In this document: positions 34,367 to 46,135 of the stretch, one piece after another | How positions within the stretch are numbered: position 1 is the first letter of the stretch | Layout: each line of letters begins with the position of its first letter | NCBI GenBank assembly: GCA_032433595.1 | Contig: JASWJB010000126.1 | Span: forward strand, 1 to 64,000 | Reading direction: 5' to 3' | Length of the DNA: 64,000 bases | Source: Conoideocrella luteorostrata | Lineage: Eukaryota > Ascomycota > Sordariomycetes > Hypocreales > Clavicipitaceae | Made by a program: the position numbers and the translations under genes | The notes under the pieces: model-generated | The model's database searches: none | The model's input: only the letters and a program-made list of their open reading frames with translations | Told to the model about the DNA's origin: nothing

Positions 34367-36571
34367 ATGAGCTTCATCCAATCGTACACTCACCATACCA
34401 CGGTGAAATACATCAGAGAGCTTGCCTCCTTGCCGACCGAGTTATCATTCTTGGCAGTTCTCGATAGCTTCGCTTTGTTATTGGCCGGTGTTGCTCTGCT
34501 GTCCTACTTGTTCCCCGAGAACACATGGGACCGGCCTGACCCGTACCGCCATATATGGTTCGAGAAACCGCAAGTAGGAGACAATGCCATTTCTAATAAT
34601 AACCAAGCGACAAGAGATATTTCTCAAATGCTTGACAAACTAGTAAGCTAGAGCATCAACTCCTCACCAGCCTTGCAATTGTACTGATACACTGCGCCAC
34701 TATAGAACAAAAATGCAGTCATCTTTTGGGGCTCCCAATCCGGTACATCAGAGCGCCTGGCCAATCTCCTTGCCCGCGAGCTCTCGCATCGCTTTGGCCT
34801 AGAGACGCTCGCCGCTGACTTGTCTGACTTCGATCCGGAGTCAATCATGCTAATACCGAAATCTAAAATCGCTCTGTTTTTGCTCTCGACATACGGAGAG
34901 GGCGATCCCAGCGATAATGCAAACAGTTTTTGGGCCTGGCTCGACAAAGACAACCTACCGTCTTTGTCTGGGTTGCGCTACTCAGCCTTTGGTTTGGGTA
35001 ACAGTAACTACAAGCATTACAACCGCGTTGTGGATGTCGTCGACATGAACTTGCGATTGGCTGGAGCTGAGCAACTGCTGCCCGCGGGTAAAGCAGACGA
35101 TGCTGCCGGAACGACGGAAGAAGACTTCCTTCGATGGAAAAGTGAACTTTTTGCTTTTTTAGTCAATGGACTCAACATGAAAGAATCTGACTCTCAGTAT
35201 AAGCCAGTATTGTCGACAGTGTACGACAGCTCTTTGGAGCAAATTGACTTGCATCACGGTCAGCCCGATGACAGTGGTGTCACAGGGAGCAACGAGTCTC
35301 CGGCTAAATCCCTTCTAGTGACAAACGCAAGAGAGCTCTTCACAGCCGCCGAAAGAAATTGCCTGCACCTGGATATTAGTCTTTCGGGGCAACCAGAGAT
35401 GTCTTACAAGACTGGCGATCATCTGGGCGTATGGCCCATGAACCCCGACCAGGAAGTCGAGAGGCTCATTCAGGCAATGGGAGTAAATCATCTTCGCCAT
35501 GTCCCGCTTTCCATATCCGCCAACGATGCAGCAATCAGTATTCAATTCCCTTCTCCAACAACTATCACTGCCCTTTTTCGCTATTACGTTGAGATCTGTG
35601 CCCCAATATCCAGGGACACGCTGCGCACCATCTCCGAGTTTGCCCCTTCGCCAGAAGCGAAGGCGTGGCTCCTACATCTAGGTAGCGACAAGAACATATA
35701 CCGCGATTTCCTAGACAAAACACACCTGAATATCGGCAGACTACTAGAACTAGCAGCCGGTAAAGCAATCTGGACAGAACTTCCATTGTCGTTTCTTCTT
35801 GAGAATCTGCCGCGCACACGTCCGAGGTACTATTCGATCTCTTCCTCGAATGTGCTCAGCCCCAGGATCATTTCTTTAACGATTCTTGTGCCAAGCACAA
35901 AATTGAAAAATAATGAAAACACTGTAGTGCCTGGATTGGCAACAGGCTATCTGCTCGCTCACTCCAACTCCCGGCATGACGTTCAGATAGCCCCAAGCCA
36001 CCCTTCGAACTTATCGTATGAGCTTTCTGGACCATCCGGCGCTCTAGAAGGTGGAAAGATATTTGCCCAGATTCGTCATTCAACTTTCAAGCTTCCTAGA
36101 CAACCCACATGTCCCCTAATCATGATAGCTGCTGGAACTGGAATCGCACCATTTCGTGCGTTCATCGCAGAACGCAGTCGTATTCAGACCTCTGGAGTGG
36201 AAGTGGGACAAATGATCCTCTTCTTTGGTTGTAGACATCCGGAATATGATTACATCTACAGAGATGAACTTGAAGCACTGATAACATCACTTGGAGGAAA
36301 ATTGGACATCAAACTGGCTTTTTCTCGATCCAACCGACCGGAGAAAACATACGTTCAAGACAAGATTCTGGAGTCCAAAGAGAATATTTGCCGTTTATTA
36401 GGAGAAGGTGCGTCGTTATACGTTTGTGGAAGAGCAAGTATGGCTAGAGAAGTAGGTAATCATGTGCTCAGTGTTATCGTGGAAGACAAAGGGTGGGAAG
36501 AGGCAGAGGGACAGAAATGGATCACCACAATGAAGCAGACGCGTAAATGGCAAGAGGATGTATGGGGTTAG
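34367..36571 (+). CDS. NADPH-cytochrome P450 reductase (CPR)
   Basis: Exons 34367-34642 and 34706-36571, with a 63-bp intron (GTAAGC, branch TACTGAT, TATAG), encode 713 residues, the usual CPR length. A membrane anchor lies at about residues 28-48. The FMN domain has FWGSQSGTSE, STYGEGDPSDNA and FGLGNSNYKHYN. The FAD domain has RPRYYSISSS and ATGYL. The NADPH domain has AAGTGIAPFRAF, YVCGRASMAREV and an aromatic C-terminal end (DVWG). The enzyme passes electrons from NADPH to ER P450s. Fungi normally keep one housekeeping CPR elsewhere. A copy next to and divergent from a P450 suggests a dedicated partner. Confidence 0.95.
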
Positions 36572-37451
36572 TTCTCGTCATGTAAGAATATTTACGCTAA
36601 TTTATGGCAACTATTCCCTCACAAATCCCATTTATCTTGCAGCCTGGTAATGTTGGTGGCACGTAGATTTGGCCGAACTGTCCGCCGTTCAATTGTAGGC
36701 TATCGCTGCAGACACTCTGCGGATGCGCAATATTTGTCTCTCGGTATCATTCTTTGAGTTACGGTCATCTTACCAGTCCATCTCCGCCAGCTCAACGATA
36801 CTGGTGTGACACTGGTCTACGGTGCTACAGGAATGTCCGTGATGTCGAAGATAACCACGGCATACCATCTCCGACGAGCTTTCACGTATACGAAGTATTG
36901 CCGAGTACTTGGGATATGGGCATGTTTGTGCGTCCGGGTGTTATTCTTGTTCAACGGAACCTTGTGTTCGGTGGATTCTTTGACCAGTTCGGGGCAGTAC
37001 GGGTTTTCTTACAATTAATTGGCCGTATTCATACTGACTACTCACGGTAATTGATCCCCCCCTTGGACGCAATTCTAGTTACCTCCACCATGACGACCCC
37101 CCTTTGCAAAAAAATTACTAGCAGTCTGCTCTGGCACAGGGTTCTGGGCGGCACCGCCCCCAGTTCGAAAAGATTGGTACCATCCCCACATCCGATGAGA
37201 CTGCCGTCCACGCTAAGGTCCCCGCGAAGTAAGAGATAGGGTGGTTTTGCCGTTTTAGGTAAAATAATCCGCGGGTTTTCTACTCCATATGCTCCGCCAC
37301 ATATACGTATGCCAAGGCGTGGGTTACTCTTCGATTGAGTGAGAGAGACAGGGACGATAAGTAGGTCATTGGCTCTGACCAATTTTATTTTAAAATGGCA
37401 AACATCAAACCCATTCAAACTATCTCTCTATATTCAAGACGAGCATAGAAC
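36572..37451. other. Intergenic region
   Basis: About 880 bp between the CPR and the dioxygenase gene. No gene is supported; it presumably holds the dioxygenase promoter. Confidence 0.5.
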
Positions 37452-38611
37452 ATGGCAATCAAGGAAGCCTCAACCGCGACACCCGCTAAGACTAGCACAA
37501 TCGGAGGGGTCAGCCTCCGCGTCAATGATGGGCCATTACTCCCATCGGATGTTGCACCGCTCAGAGTGTCACATCCTTCCGAGCCGCTCTCTGTGTTGAG
37601 AGAGCGCTATGCCGCTGATGGATACTTGTTCCTCAAGGGTCTTTTGCCCAGGGAAGATGTTCTTGCCGCTCGCGAGGCTTATTTCACCAAGATGGCTCCC
37701 AGTGGTGTCTTGAAGCCTGGGACTGCGCCAGTCGAAGGCATTTTTGACTCAACAGCCGAGGCTGCGGATTTCCCAGGCATCGGAGCAGGGAGCATCAAGA
37801 ATGCACGCCCTGGCGCAACCGACAAGGCTGCAGTTTTCACAGAACTCGCGTTGAAGGCGCACACCGATCCCTGGTACATCGGCTCGGACGCGACGGGTGT
37901 TGAAGGCTTCGCAAAACATCATGCACTGCGCGACTTCATCGCTGGCTTCACAGAATGGGGTGATAACACACTAGCAGTCAAGCGCAGCCTCTTACGGAAC
38001 AACACGCCTGGAAATAGGGCCATTGGGGTGCACTACGACCAGAGCTTCATGAGACACGGCGAACCAACGTCCGTTACCGCTTGGGTACCAATGGGAGACG
38101 TGCGCCTCGAGGGCGGAGGACTGATTTACCTTCAAGGTGGCGAGGCTCTGGGAAAAGAGATAGAAGATGAGTTCACTGTCAAGGCAAAGCAGGCGGGAAT
38201 GTCGGACGAGCAGATGAGGGACGCGTATAACGCAAACATGATGACCAGCGGTTTCTTGTGCGACGGACCTGCTCACTTTGGTAGAAAGTACGGCAGTCGA
38301 TGGTTGGTTGCTGCATACGAAGCTGGCGATGTTGTCCTTCACACGCCTCATATGGTAGGTCTATGTGCAAGAATCGGCATGATGACTCTTGATTAGTGGT
38401 TGACACTTCACAGATTCATGCATCGACCATAAATGACGATCCTGTTGATCGAATCAGGCTCGGAACAGACCTACGATTTGTAGATTCCTCCAGGACGTGG
38501 GACACGGTGAGTGATGCCGACTATGTGGGCAATTCTATCTGATCGCGGATATGCTAACATAGATGCTTTAAGCGCTGGTCAAATTATTATTCTTTTGAGG
38601 ATGGACTATAG
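37452..38611 (+). CDS. Phytanoyl-CoA dioxygenase family oxygenase
   Basis: Exons 37452-38354, 38414-38506 and 38573-38611 encode 344 residues. Introns are 59 bp (GTAGGT...CACAG) and 66 bp (GTGAGT, branch GCTAAC, acceptor TTTAAG), and phases are consistent. The second intron must skip a nearer AG, because using that one gives a stop after two codons. This is a non-heme Fe(II)/2-oxoglutarate oxygenase. The iron-binding H-x-D is H194-Y-D196, the distal His lies in HMIHAS across the first intron, and the 2-oxoglutarate-binding Arg lies in RIRLGTDLRF. No signal peptide or obvious peroxisomal signal (it ends DGL) is visible. In fungi such enzymes hydroxylate or desaturate small-molecule intermediates in many clusters. 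Its position beside the P450/CPR pair suggests two successive oxidations of one substrate. Confidence 0.88.
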
Positions 38612-39041
38612 AGAAATCCCTCCAATAATGGCTCCGTGGTCTTGAGAAAGGACTGGGTAGCGAACGGTCAGAATTCCCTGCTGACACGCGTCTTCTAATC
38701 TCAAATAGCGCGTTGAGGTGATGGGTATCCCTCCAACGCGGAAACAGACCAAAGTCAGTATTTGTACGTCACAAGAGGATAGAGGTTTTACACATTATCT
38801 CATGTATTGTTTTTATTCACGTGCCATAGGCTCATTTTTCTTCTACGAGCGCACATCATACAATATGGATATCATCATGGTAGCTGCAGCTGAAATTGAC
38901 TATCTTTTTAAGAAAAAGAAAAAAAAAAACCCCAAAAAAAATAATTATCGAAACAGGTGGAGTCATAAAATCGTTTCAATACAAGGCCTCCAGTAAAACC
39001 ACCTCCGTAACCCGAGGCGTACTTCTCCATCCCACCGTCCC
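38612..39041. other. Intergenic region
   Basis: Convergent 3' ends of the dioxygenase and the subtilase, with an A-rich tract at 38908-38942. No gene seen. Confidence 0.5.
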
Positions 39042-40354
39042 TTACGCACCAACACCATTCTGCGCGAGCAAGTTCTTCGTACCACTGTGAACGCCGCTAA
39101 TGACTCCGCGCAGAGCAATTCCCTGGAGGTACCCACACATGCTACTAGCCGGCTTTCCAAGAGCCAGAAAGTAGGCACCAAGACCGGCGATATGAGGAGT
39201 AGCCATAGAGGTACCAGACATCTTGAGGTTGCCCCCGCCAACACGAACGGAGTACACATCAACACCGGGTCCGTGAAGGTCAACAACCGAGCCGTAGTTG
39301 GTGAAGCTAGCGGTACGGTCTTGGTAGTCAGTTGCGCCAATAGTGCAGACACTGGGCTCGGAGGCGGGGGAAACGTTGGCGGCGTCAATGGGGCGTTGTA
39401 ACTCGTCGCCGTTACCGGCAGCAACGGCCACGAAGTAGCCTCTCCTGACGAGCTCGGCCGCCGCGTCATTGCTGGCTTGGGAATAGGGGCCTCCCAAGCT
39501 CATGTTGACGACGACGCCCTTGGGGCAGTCTCGCTGGGCTGCATCTTGGGAGACGTGTTCCAAGCCGGCGATGATGACCGAGTTGTCGGCCTCGCATTTG
39601 CCGTTACTGGGGTTGTATTCGAGGACTTTGATACCGTAGAGGCTGGCCTTCTTGGCGACGCCGTAGCTCCTGCTACCGATGGTGCCAGCAACGTGCGTGC
39701 CGTGGCCGCAGTTATCGCCGCTGCCACCGATGAATGACTTGACTTCTTGGGCGCGGCCCTCGAATTCCTAGTCGCGGGCTTATTAGACTATTTTTCTTTT
39801 AAAGATGAGACTTTTATTTTGACTCACGTCGTTCTGGTCATCGAGGCCGGTGTCAACAATATAAGCGCAAACTCCCTCGCCAGCACTCTCATCGTAGATG
39901 TAGTTGCTTGCACCGGTCCTCTTGTGCGAGATACGCGCAAGTCCCCATGGGGCGTTCTGCTGGGTAGTTACGCCATAAGCTTGGACCTTGGCGTTCTGCT
40001 CTATGTAGTCAACCTGAATTACACAAATATTAGCGTGACAATAAGCGAATACAAATATTCAGTTCATCTTACGTCCGGGTGGGCCCGCATGGCGTTCAGA
40101 GTCAATGAGTCAAGCTTGCCAGTAAAGCCTTTAAAGATGGAGTCAAAAACGTGGTTAGGCTGAGCCGGGAGCATCTTCATGGCATCCTTCAGCGTGGCAG
40201 AAGCACTGCCCTTCTTAAACTTGACGATGTACTCGTCCGGGATCAGGCTAGTAGTCTCGCCACGAGGAATAATAAGAGGGGCAGGCTCGGAGCGCTTGCC
40301 GGTTGGACCGGCCAGAGCCAGGGGCAGAACAGAGAGTAGGAGAGAGAGATGCAT
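39042..40354 (-). CDS. Secreted subtilisin-like serine protease (proteinase K type)
   Basis: Exons 40354-40073, 40013-39828 and 39767-39042 encode 397 residues. Introns are 59 and 60 bp (GTAAGA...TTCAG and GTGAGT...CTAG), both phase 0. Residues 1-15 are a signal peptide. An inhibitor-type propeptide (about 16-105, with DEYIVKFK) precedes the S8 catalytic domain. The triad is Asp 148 (VDTG), His 178 (GHGTHVAG) and Ser 343 (GTSMATP). The oxyanion Asn lies in AVAAGNGDE. Cysteines are placed as in proteinase-K relatives, the group that includes cuticle-degrading proteases of insect- and nematode-attacking fungi. It should be secreted and autoprocessed. Confidence 0.95.
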
Positions 40355-42173
40355 TGTGATCCCCTGGGCAAATAGACAAATTGAGTGGTGTCAGATGATG
40401 AGAGCGGAATAAAGGCTTGAGATTGTGAAGACATGACGAAGACATCCCAGACTTTTATCTTTCCTTGGTGCCAATTGTTTCCATCCATAAACGAGTGATG
40501 GCTATCAGCCATCGTCCGTGGGTATTCTAGCTGGTTAGGAAGGTGTGCATTTGTACATTTACGCCTCCCTCTTCTAGGTTGGTATGCCTTCCCCACGATC
40601 AGGTAGAAAGTGAAGCCATCGCCACTAATTACCCACCTATCAGGATGGAGAAACGCCTCAGCGATAAGGTCCCAAGAGTTTAAAAACTCAAACTTCCATT
40701 ACCATAGGCCGGTTCACCGGGGAAATAAATCACGTTGGCCTATTGTGCGCCACTAACGTAGCCACAACTTCCCGATCGAGGTGCCACGGCGAATGACCTT
40801 CTCGTACAAGCAGCACAGATCATTGTAGTCCAAGGACTTTACAAACACCCTTGTCATGTACTTGCACCCTATGAGAAGGCGGATAGCTAACTGGATAGAC
40901 AACTAGGCGAAGAAAGGACAGGGCCGTGTGCCGGCGGCAGGGAACCAGAGCCTCGGCAATTGAACACTCGGGTATCAGAACAGCCTAGTTTGGCAGGCGA
41001 CTAAGCAACAGGGCTACCACCGCGATCGGAAGACTTGAAAACCCTTGTCACTCATCGTTTAGACGAACACAACTTGGGGACTGAGGCGCCGGGCCACATT
41101 ACTAAGTGCCAGAATAGGAAGCTGGCTCGGGGGGTCGCAAGCGCTCGGACAAGCCGGGCGGTTGTAGCTTCCTGGTCCAACTTCCCCATTGGGAAAAGCA
41201 GCTTCGCGCTCACACCCCGAACCGTTTTAAAGTATTCTAATTCCCCCGAAAGGCGTCGTTAATATCGTCAAGTTCTTTAATGACCGATACATTGCGTTCT
41301 GTTTGGTTATACATCCACTCAGGGCTACGTGAGGCTGCATTTATCATAATATTTTCGGCTCGCAAACCAGGACATGACGTCTATTTACACTAGCATCTCA
41401 CGGTGCACAAGGTCGCATCATTCGCATTAGCCCTTGGCCCTTTTTAGCAAATGTGGTCAACCGACTTCCTTTTCTGTGAGCCAGCTTCACATCTCGTCTA
41501 TTTTGCTGTCGGAATTATCTAACGCTTTGGTAATGAGTGCGGTGCTACATGCTGGACTCCAATACGGCACACCGGCTGAACCAAGGCTTTGTACGAGGAT
41601 GAGCTGCTTGAATTATCAACGGTTGGGACAGGTCAAACCGACGAAACTGGAGCATATGAAAGAAAGACCACCATGAAAGCACTGACACATTGACTTACAC
41701 GTAATCCAGTCTTAGAGAGCACGTGAAGAGAATCAGTCATCTGAAATGGGACGAGAGATTTGCAACCGAGCAATGTTCTACATTTGACCTCCATCGGTTT
41801 TTATAAGATCTGATGAGCTCAAACTTATACAGCGCTAGGTCTTTGGGCATCCTGAAGTTTCGATTCGGTCATGGAACGCGTTTATCCGTTCCATACCTAA
41901 CCCCACCTCATGGTCAAGTCCCGGTCAGGCCAACAATTGAAGTCAGCATGTCGGTCGCCGCAGGCACATGCATCGAAACCCCATGAAGTCTCATGCCTTG
42001 ATTTTGAAGGGTTATTTAGGACATCACCAGACTCGACAAATAATAGATCGATTTAATAACTGATTGCTGATTCTACTACACTGGCTATGAATACACTATG
42101 CGATATGTCGCACAAAAGGTTCGACGTCATTTTTATGCGGCGTTAACCAATTTCACACCAGCCTTTGCACTCT
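40355..42173. other. Gene-free stretch
   Basis: About 1.8 kb with no supported gene. It includes the protease promoter at its left end. Confidence 0.45.
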
Positions 42174-44122
42174 TCAGGGGAATCCGGGTTTGCGTAATGA
42201 CCAGTGTCGAGGATCAAGCCAGGAGGAAGCTCGCGCAGCCGCACATAAATCATTTTTGCGCATCTTCGAATCCCAGGCGCCACGTACTTCTGCACACTCT
42301 GTATCTGATTCTGGAACTGACCCGGTCTCGAGGTACTTACGGACGATAGATCCAGTACAATTATTAAAGCCAACCGTGTGCCTTATCCCTTCTTGAATTA
42401 CAACCCGAGAGCCAGGAAATTTTGCAGCCATCTTTTGAGCAGCTCTGAGAGGCGTGACCGGGTCAAGGCGTGCAGAGAGAAACAACATGGGAGCACCAGG
42501 GAGTCCAAACCGCAGCCTGCTATCAGGCGCAGGTGATCCAAATGGACCAGTATATTTCCAATTCTCGAACGGCCAATGAGAGCACATGAGACGTTTCATA
42601 GTCCAGGTGCGACCAAAAATGCGTGACACTCTTTCTTGTTTGTCAGCGTAATCCAGCCACCAGGATATACTCTTGTTGGTAACACCAGCACCATCGCCAC
42701 AGAGAATGGCAAGTTCCATCTCCGGCCTTGATAAATCAGCTTCTAAGAAGTATTGCTCGCTGTTCAAATATTCGGGTTTCGAAGTAATGCGGCAAACCTC
42801 ATCCGAGGTGGGAATGTCAATGACGTTATCCGCGGCGGGGAGGAGGAAAGTGTAATTGCCACGCATGGCGTCGTGCAACAGTCGGGACATAATTTGGAAA
42901 TTATGGTTCGAATCGTAACCCATCCCTCCTAGCATGCTTCGGATGGTATCGCCGGTGACAGTCAATGTATTTCCTCTGCGTCCTCGAAGGATTAACGGAG
43001 ACTCATCCACTCGTTTGACCCATGACCAGAATTCATCTTGTGCATCTCGTGCACTTAATGAAGTAGTCCGAGGAGCCAGGGGACAAACTTCATGTCCAGC
43101 TTTAATGCATCCGTTCCAAAATTCTTTGTAGATTTCGTCATTGTCCACTGTATTGGAAAGAAGACCCTGGAGGCCGTCAGCTAGTTTTCGTGCAAAAGAG
43201 CGATCTAACTTACTGGTCCTGCTACATAGTCATCGGCGTCAACAACGCCATCGAGCACCATTCGCCCAACATGGCCAGGAAACATAGAGGCAAAGGTGAT
43301 GCCGAGAAAGGTTCCGTAAGAGTGGCCTATAAAATTCAACCTTGATAAACTGAAGTCCTTTAGAAATTTATAGCGTTCAGATCGAGGCCAATGAAGATCG
43401 TCCATGGTTTTGACGATTTGAAGCATGTCGTGGGCTACTTGAGGTGTGCTCACGAAAGACATTGCTCCGCCGAATTTGAAGTCTGTTTCGAGACAGTTTT
43501 GCGAAAAGCCTTTGATCATCGCAAGAGTATAAGCCATAGAGCTTTTGGAAATGGAACCATGACCGACACCAGTAAAGCCACCAGCGCCGCGATACTCAAC
43601 CTCCCACAAATCGCGTTGACGACGGTCAGAAAAGCAATGAGAGCCTGGGGTTGTGCGTCCCACGCCTCTTGGATCAAATCCGACAATTTCGTAATGGCGA
43701 TGACCGGGCTTGTCGATCATCTTCTGAATTCTCGCAGCTGACGAGACGGCATACTCAATTCCAGAAGCTCCAGGTCCACCAGGGTTGACGATAACACTGC
43801 CTGCGAAAGTTTTGTCCTTTGTTGAAACCTTGGCCGGCAACGTGGCAATAGCTATGTTAGCTTTGCGGGGGTCTGAAAGGTTGCGCCAGTCAAGGGGGAC
43901 CTGGAGACGAGCGCACTTGAAACCAGAGTAACAATCATGGTAGTTAAGCTCGGCAATTGGAGTGATATCCGCCCAACTTTTGGGGCCAGTATTTTGTTGT
44001 TCATTTTGGCCAAATGCAAGCGGGACTGTGTTTTGGGTGGCAGATTTTCCCGAGGGAGTAGCAAGTGCTGGAATGTTGTAGGCGGCAGAGAGGAGAATTC
44101 TTGAAAAGCAGCCAAGATGCAT
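42174..44122 (-). CDS. Secreted alpha/beta hydrolase of the TAP-like peptidase family
   Basis: Exons 44122-43214 and 43166-42174, with a 47-bp intron (GTAAGT, branch GCTGAC, CCAG, phase 0), encode 633 residues. The N terminus is hydrophobic and looks like a signal peptide. The fold begins with NPGGPGASG (oxyanion loop), then GFDPRGVGRT, then the nucleophile elbow GHSYGTFLG (Ser 268). The C-terminal TAP-like part holds ARLDPVTPLRAA with the acid, then a His in IRHTVGFNNC, followed by the VRKYLETGSVPE end typical of the family. Related enzymes are secreted aminopeptidases or proline-directed exopeptidases. The usual GHCS around the catalytic His is altered to RHTV, so activity is not assured. 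It lies 1.8 kb from the subtilase and could act with it in protein breakdown. Confidence 0.88.
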
Positions 44123-44539
44123 TATGATGGTATTGCATAGAAATGGGAGGGGGATTGATGATGAATGATCTGGGTTTACGCGCAGTTCATTTTTCTCAAA
44201 AATAGGAAAGACCTTGTGAAATGATTTCGGATACTGAGGAGGGAATAAGACAAGAGACTAGGGCAAGAGCTCGGATGTGAGTGCATTTGAGCTGCACAGT
44301 TGGCAAGAGCCCGGTATGGGATGCACATGCAATTGCAATCAACAGAGGGTTTGCTCCGTCTGCCAGCTGCCCGAGACCAGTAATCAACTCATTAAAGCGC
44401 AGATAAAAACAACATTCATTTCGAAAATTAAAGGACCTGGTGTGTCGTATACTCATGGATGCTCCATTGACAGCGCGAAAGAGCATGAAACCTACTACCC
44501 CCCCCCCCCCCCCTTCGCTCCCCCGTTCTCCTCCACCCT
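44123..44539. other. Intergenic region with a C-run
   Basis: About 420 bp between two minus-strand genes, with a run of 16 C at 44498-44513. No gene seen. Confidence 0.5.
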
Positions 44540-45308
44540 TCAGCGAGACTGCACCTGTCTCCAACATACATACGTTCTAAACGTCGCCTTCTCTTCCCCA
44601 AAGTCTTCCAAATTTGTATCCACGTGCCCCAATATCTCGAAACCCCCATTTTGAAACGTCTTTAGCCCCGCTTCCACCGCAACCACGAACGTCGGTCGTC
44701 CAGCATCATCCGCGATTCGGTTGCAGTGCCTGGTTAGCTGTCCACCCAGGCCCATCTTCTGATAGTCCGGGTGGACGAATGTGCCGGCTCGACCTGAATA
44801 TTTGGTCAGTAAGAGCTGGGACATATATTGCAGCACATATTGCCTACGAAAATGCTCCTGTGGATCGAAGCCGTAGTTGACGCAACATTTTCCGAGCCCC
44901 CAGAGGTGAGTCGCCAGCTTCTCGTTCATGCCTGCAGGGAGCTGATTAATCGGCTGTGAGCTTTCAATTGGTGCTATGGCGAGGCATGTTGCCCCGGCTA
45001 TTTTTCTAGATGATAGGTTAGAGTCTTGCTTTGTGGTAATGAGTGGTGAGACACAAAGAGTTCGCGTCATTTCAATTAGAGATTCGCACTTACCCATTAT
45101 TCGCGTCCACGCCGACGAAAATCCGGTAGCATCCTTGACGAAGCCTGCTCATAAAGGCGCCCCGCACATAGTCATGGAGGGCAGTAGGCCCTACGTTTTT
45201 GTGCGCCAGCTTCCACTCGGGGATGCCATCAAAGGCCGATACGTTGATGCGCGCAATGTCCTCCAAATCATCCGCTCTGGCTTCTCTGATTTCAAACTTG
45301 GGTGTCAT
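44540..45308 (-). CDS. GNAT-family N-acetyltransferase
   Basis: Exons 45308-45094 and 45005-44540, with an 88-bp intron (GTAAGT...TCTAG, phase 2), encode 226 residues. ATG 45308 begins MTPKFEIREARADDLEDI, the usual first strand and helix of the GNAT fold. The acetyl-CoA motif is QKMGLGGQL (Q-x-x-G-x-G), preceded by the strand AGTFVHPDY. The next strand and the FQNGGFE turn complete the fold. These enzymes acetylate amines, from small molecules to proteins; the substrate is unknown. No targeting signal is visible. Confidence 0.88.
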
Positions 45309-46135
45309 TGTTGGTGTAAAATGAATGTTGACCAAATAAGGTGAAGAGGGTAGTAGCGGCCGTCTTTAAAAGCTGCCACATTTACGTGTGAATTAGTGCG
45401 TGTCTCGAAACGTAAGCGCTAAGTTCCAATCACCAGCTGGTCTGACGTGTTCGCAATGTTCCCGTGGTCATGCGAGCCGTTGACCAACCGGCAAACTGAT
45501 ATTAATTGCCTAGTCCGTTCAGAGAACCAAGAGTTGCGATAAACCGGGGTAACTATCCTAAATCCCCGCATGCCTCCTTTCCCGCACTCGTCAAGCAGCA
45601 CCAAAGCTCCCAGCCGGCCAGCAAACCAATCCCCGGCACTATGCAATGCCGTAAATAGATTTGGCTTTAACTATGGCCCCGATAGCACATGCTTCAATAC
45701 ACCAATCATTTCTTCTTCTGAGAATATTAGTCCTGGCCTGCATGCAGATGCGACTTCATCCCCCGGTTTAAAAAAAAACTCATTATCAACAGCCTCGAAC
45801 CAGCCACATCAGTCATCTAGCAAACATCCTGTGCCACGAGGTGTAGTGCCGTCCAGCCGAACTTAGACCACTTTTCGACAGGATTCAGACTTTGAACAAG
45901 ATATTCTCCAGCATACCCTTCCAGCAAAATGCTAATGACTAAAAAACTTGTTCCATCGCGTTTTGTGCAGCTTCTCTCTTGCACTTCTTGACAAAGGCAC
46001 CGCAAGCCGTAGCTCTCCGCAGTCTCTTCGAGATTTGTACCTTGCGCTCTTTTCGGGAGTAGTTCCAATCGGCTAAAGTATGAATCCGTCAATTGTCAAT
46101 AGCAGCATCTGTCAACATTGAATACCATTTCACAT
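45309..46135. other. Intergenic region, possible ankyrin fragment
   Basis: No intact gene. A minus-strand frame at 46092-45817 ends in GWTALHLVAQDVC, which looks like the start of an ankyrin repeat, but it begins at a TTG and is only 91 codons. It may be a relic. Confidence 0.35.
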
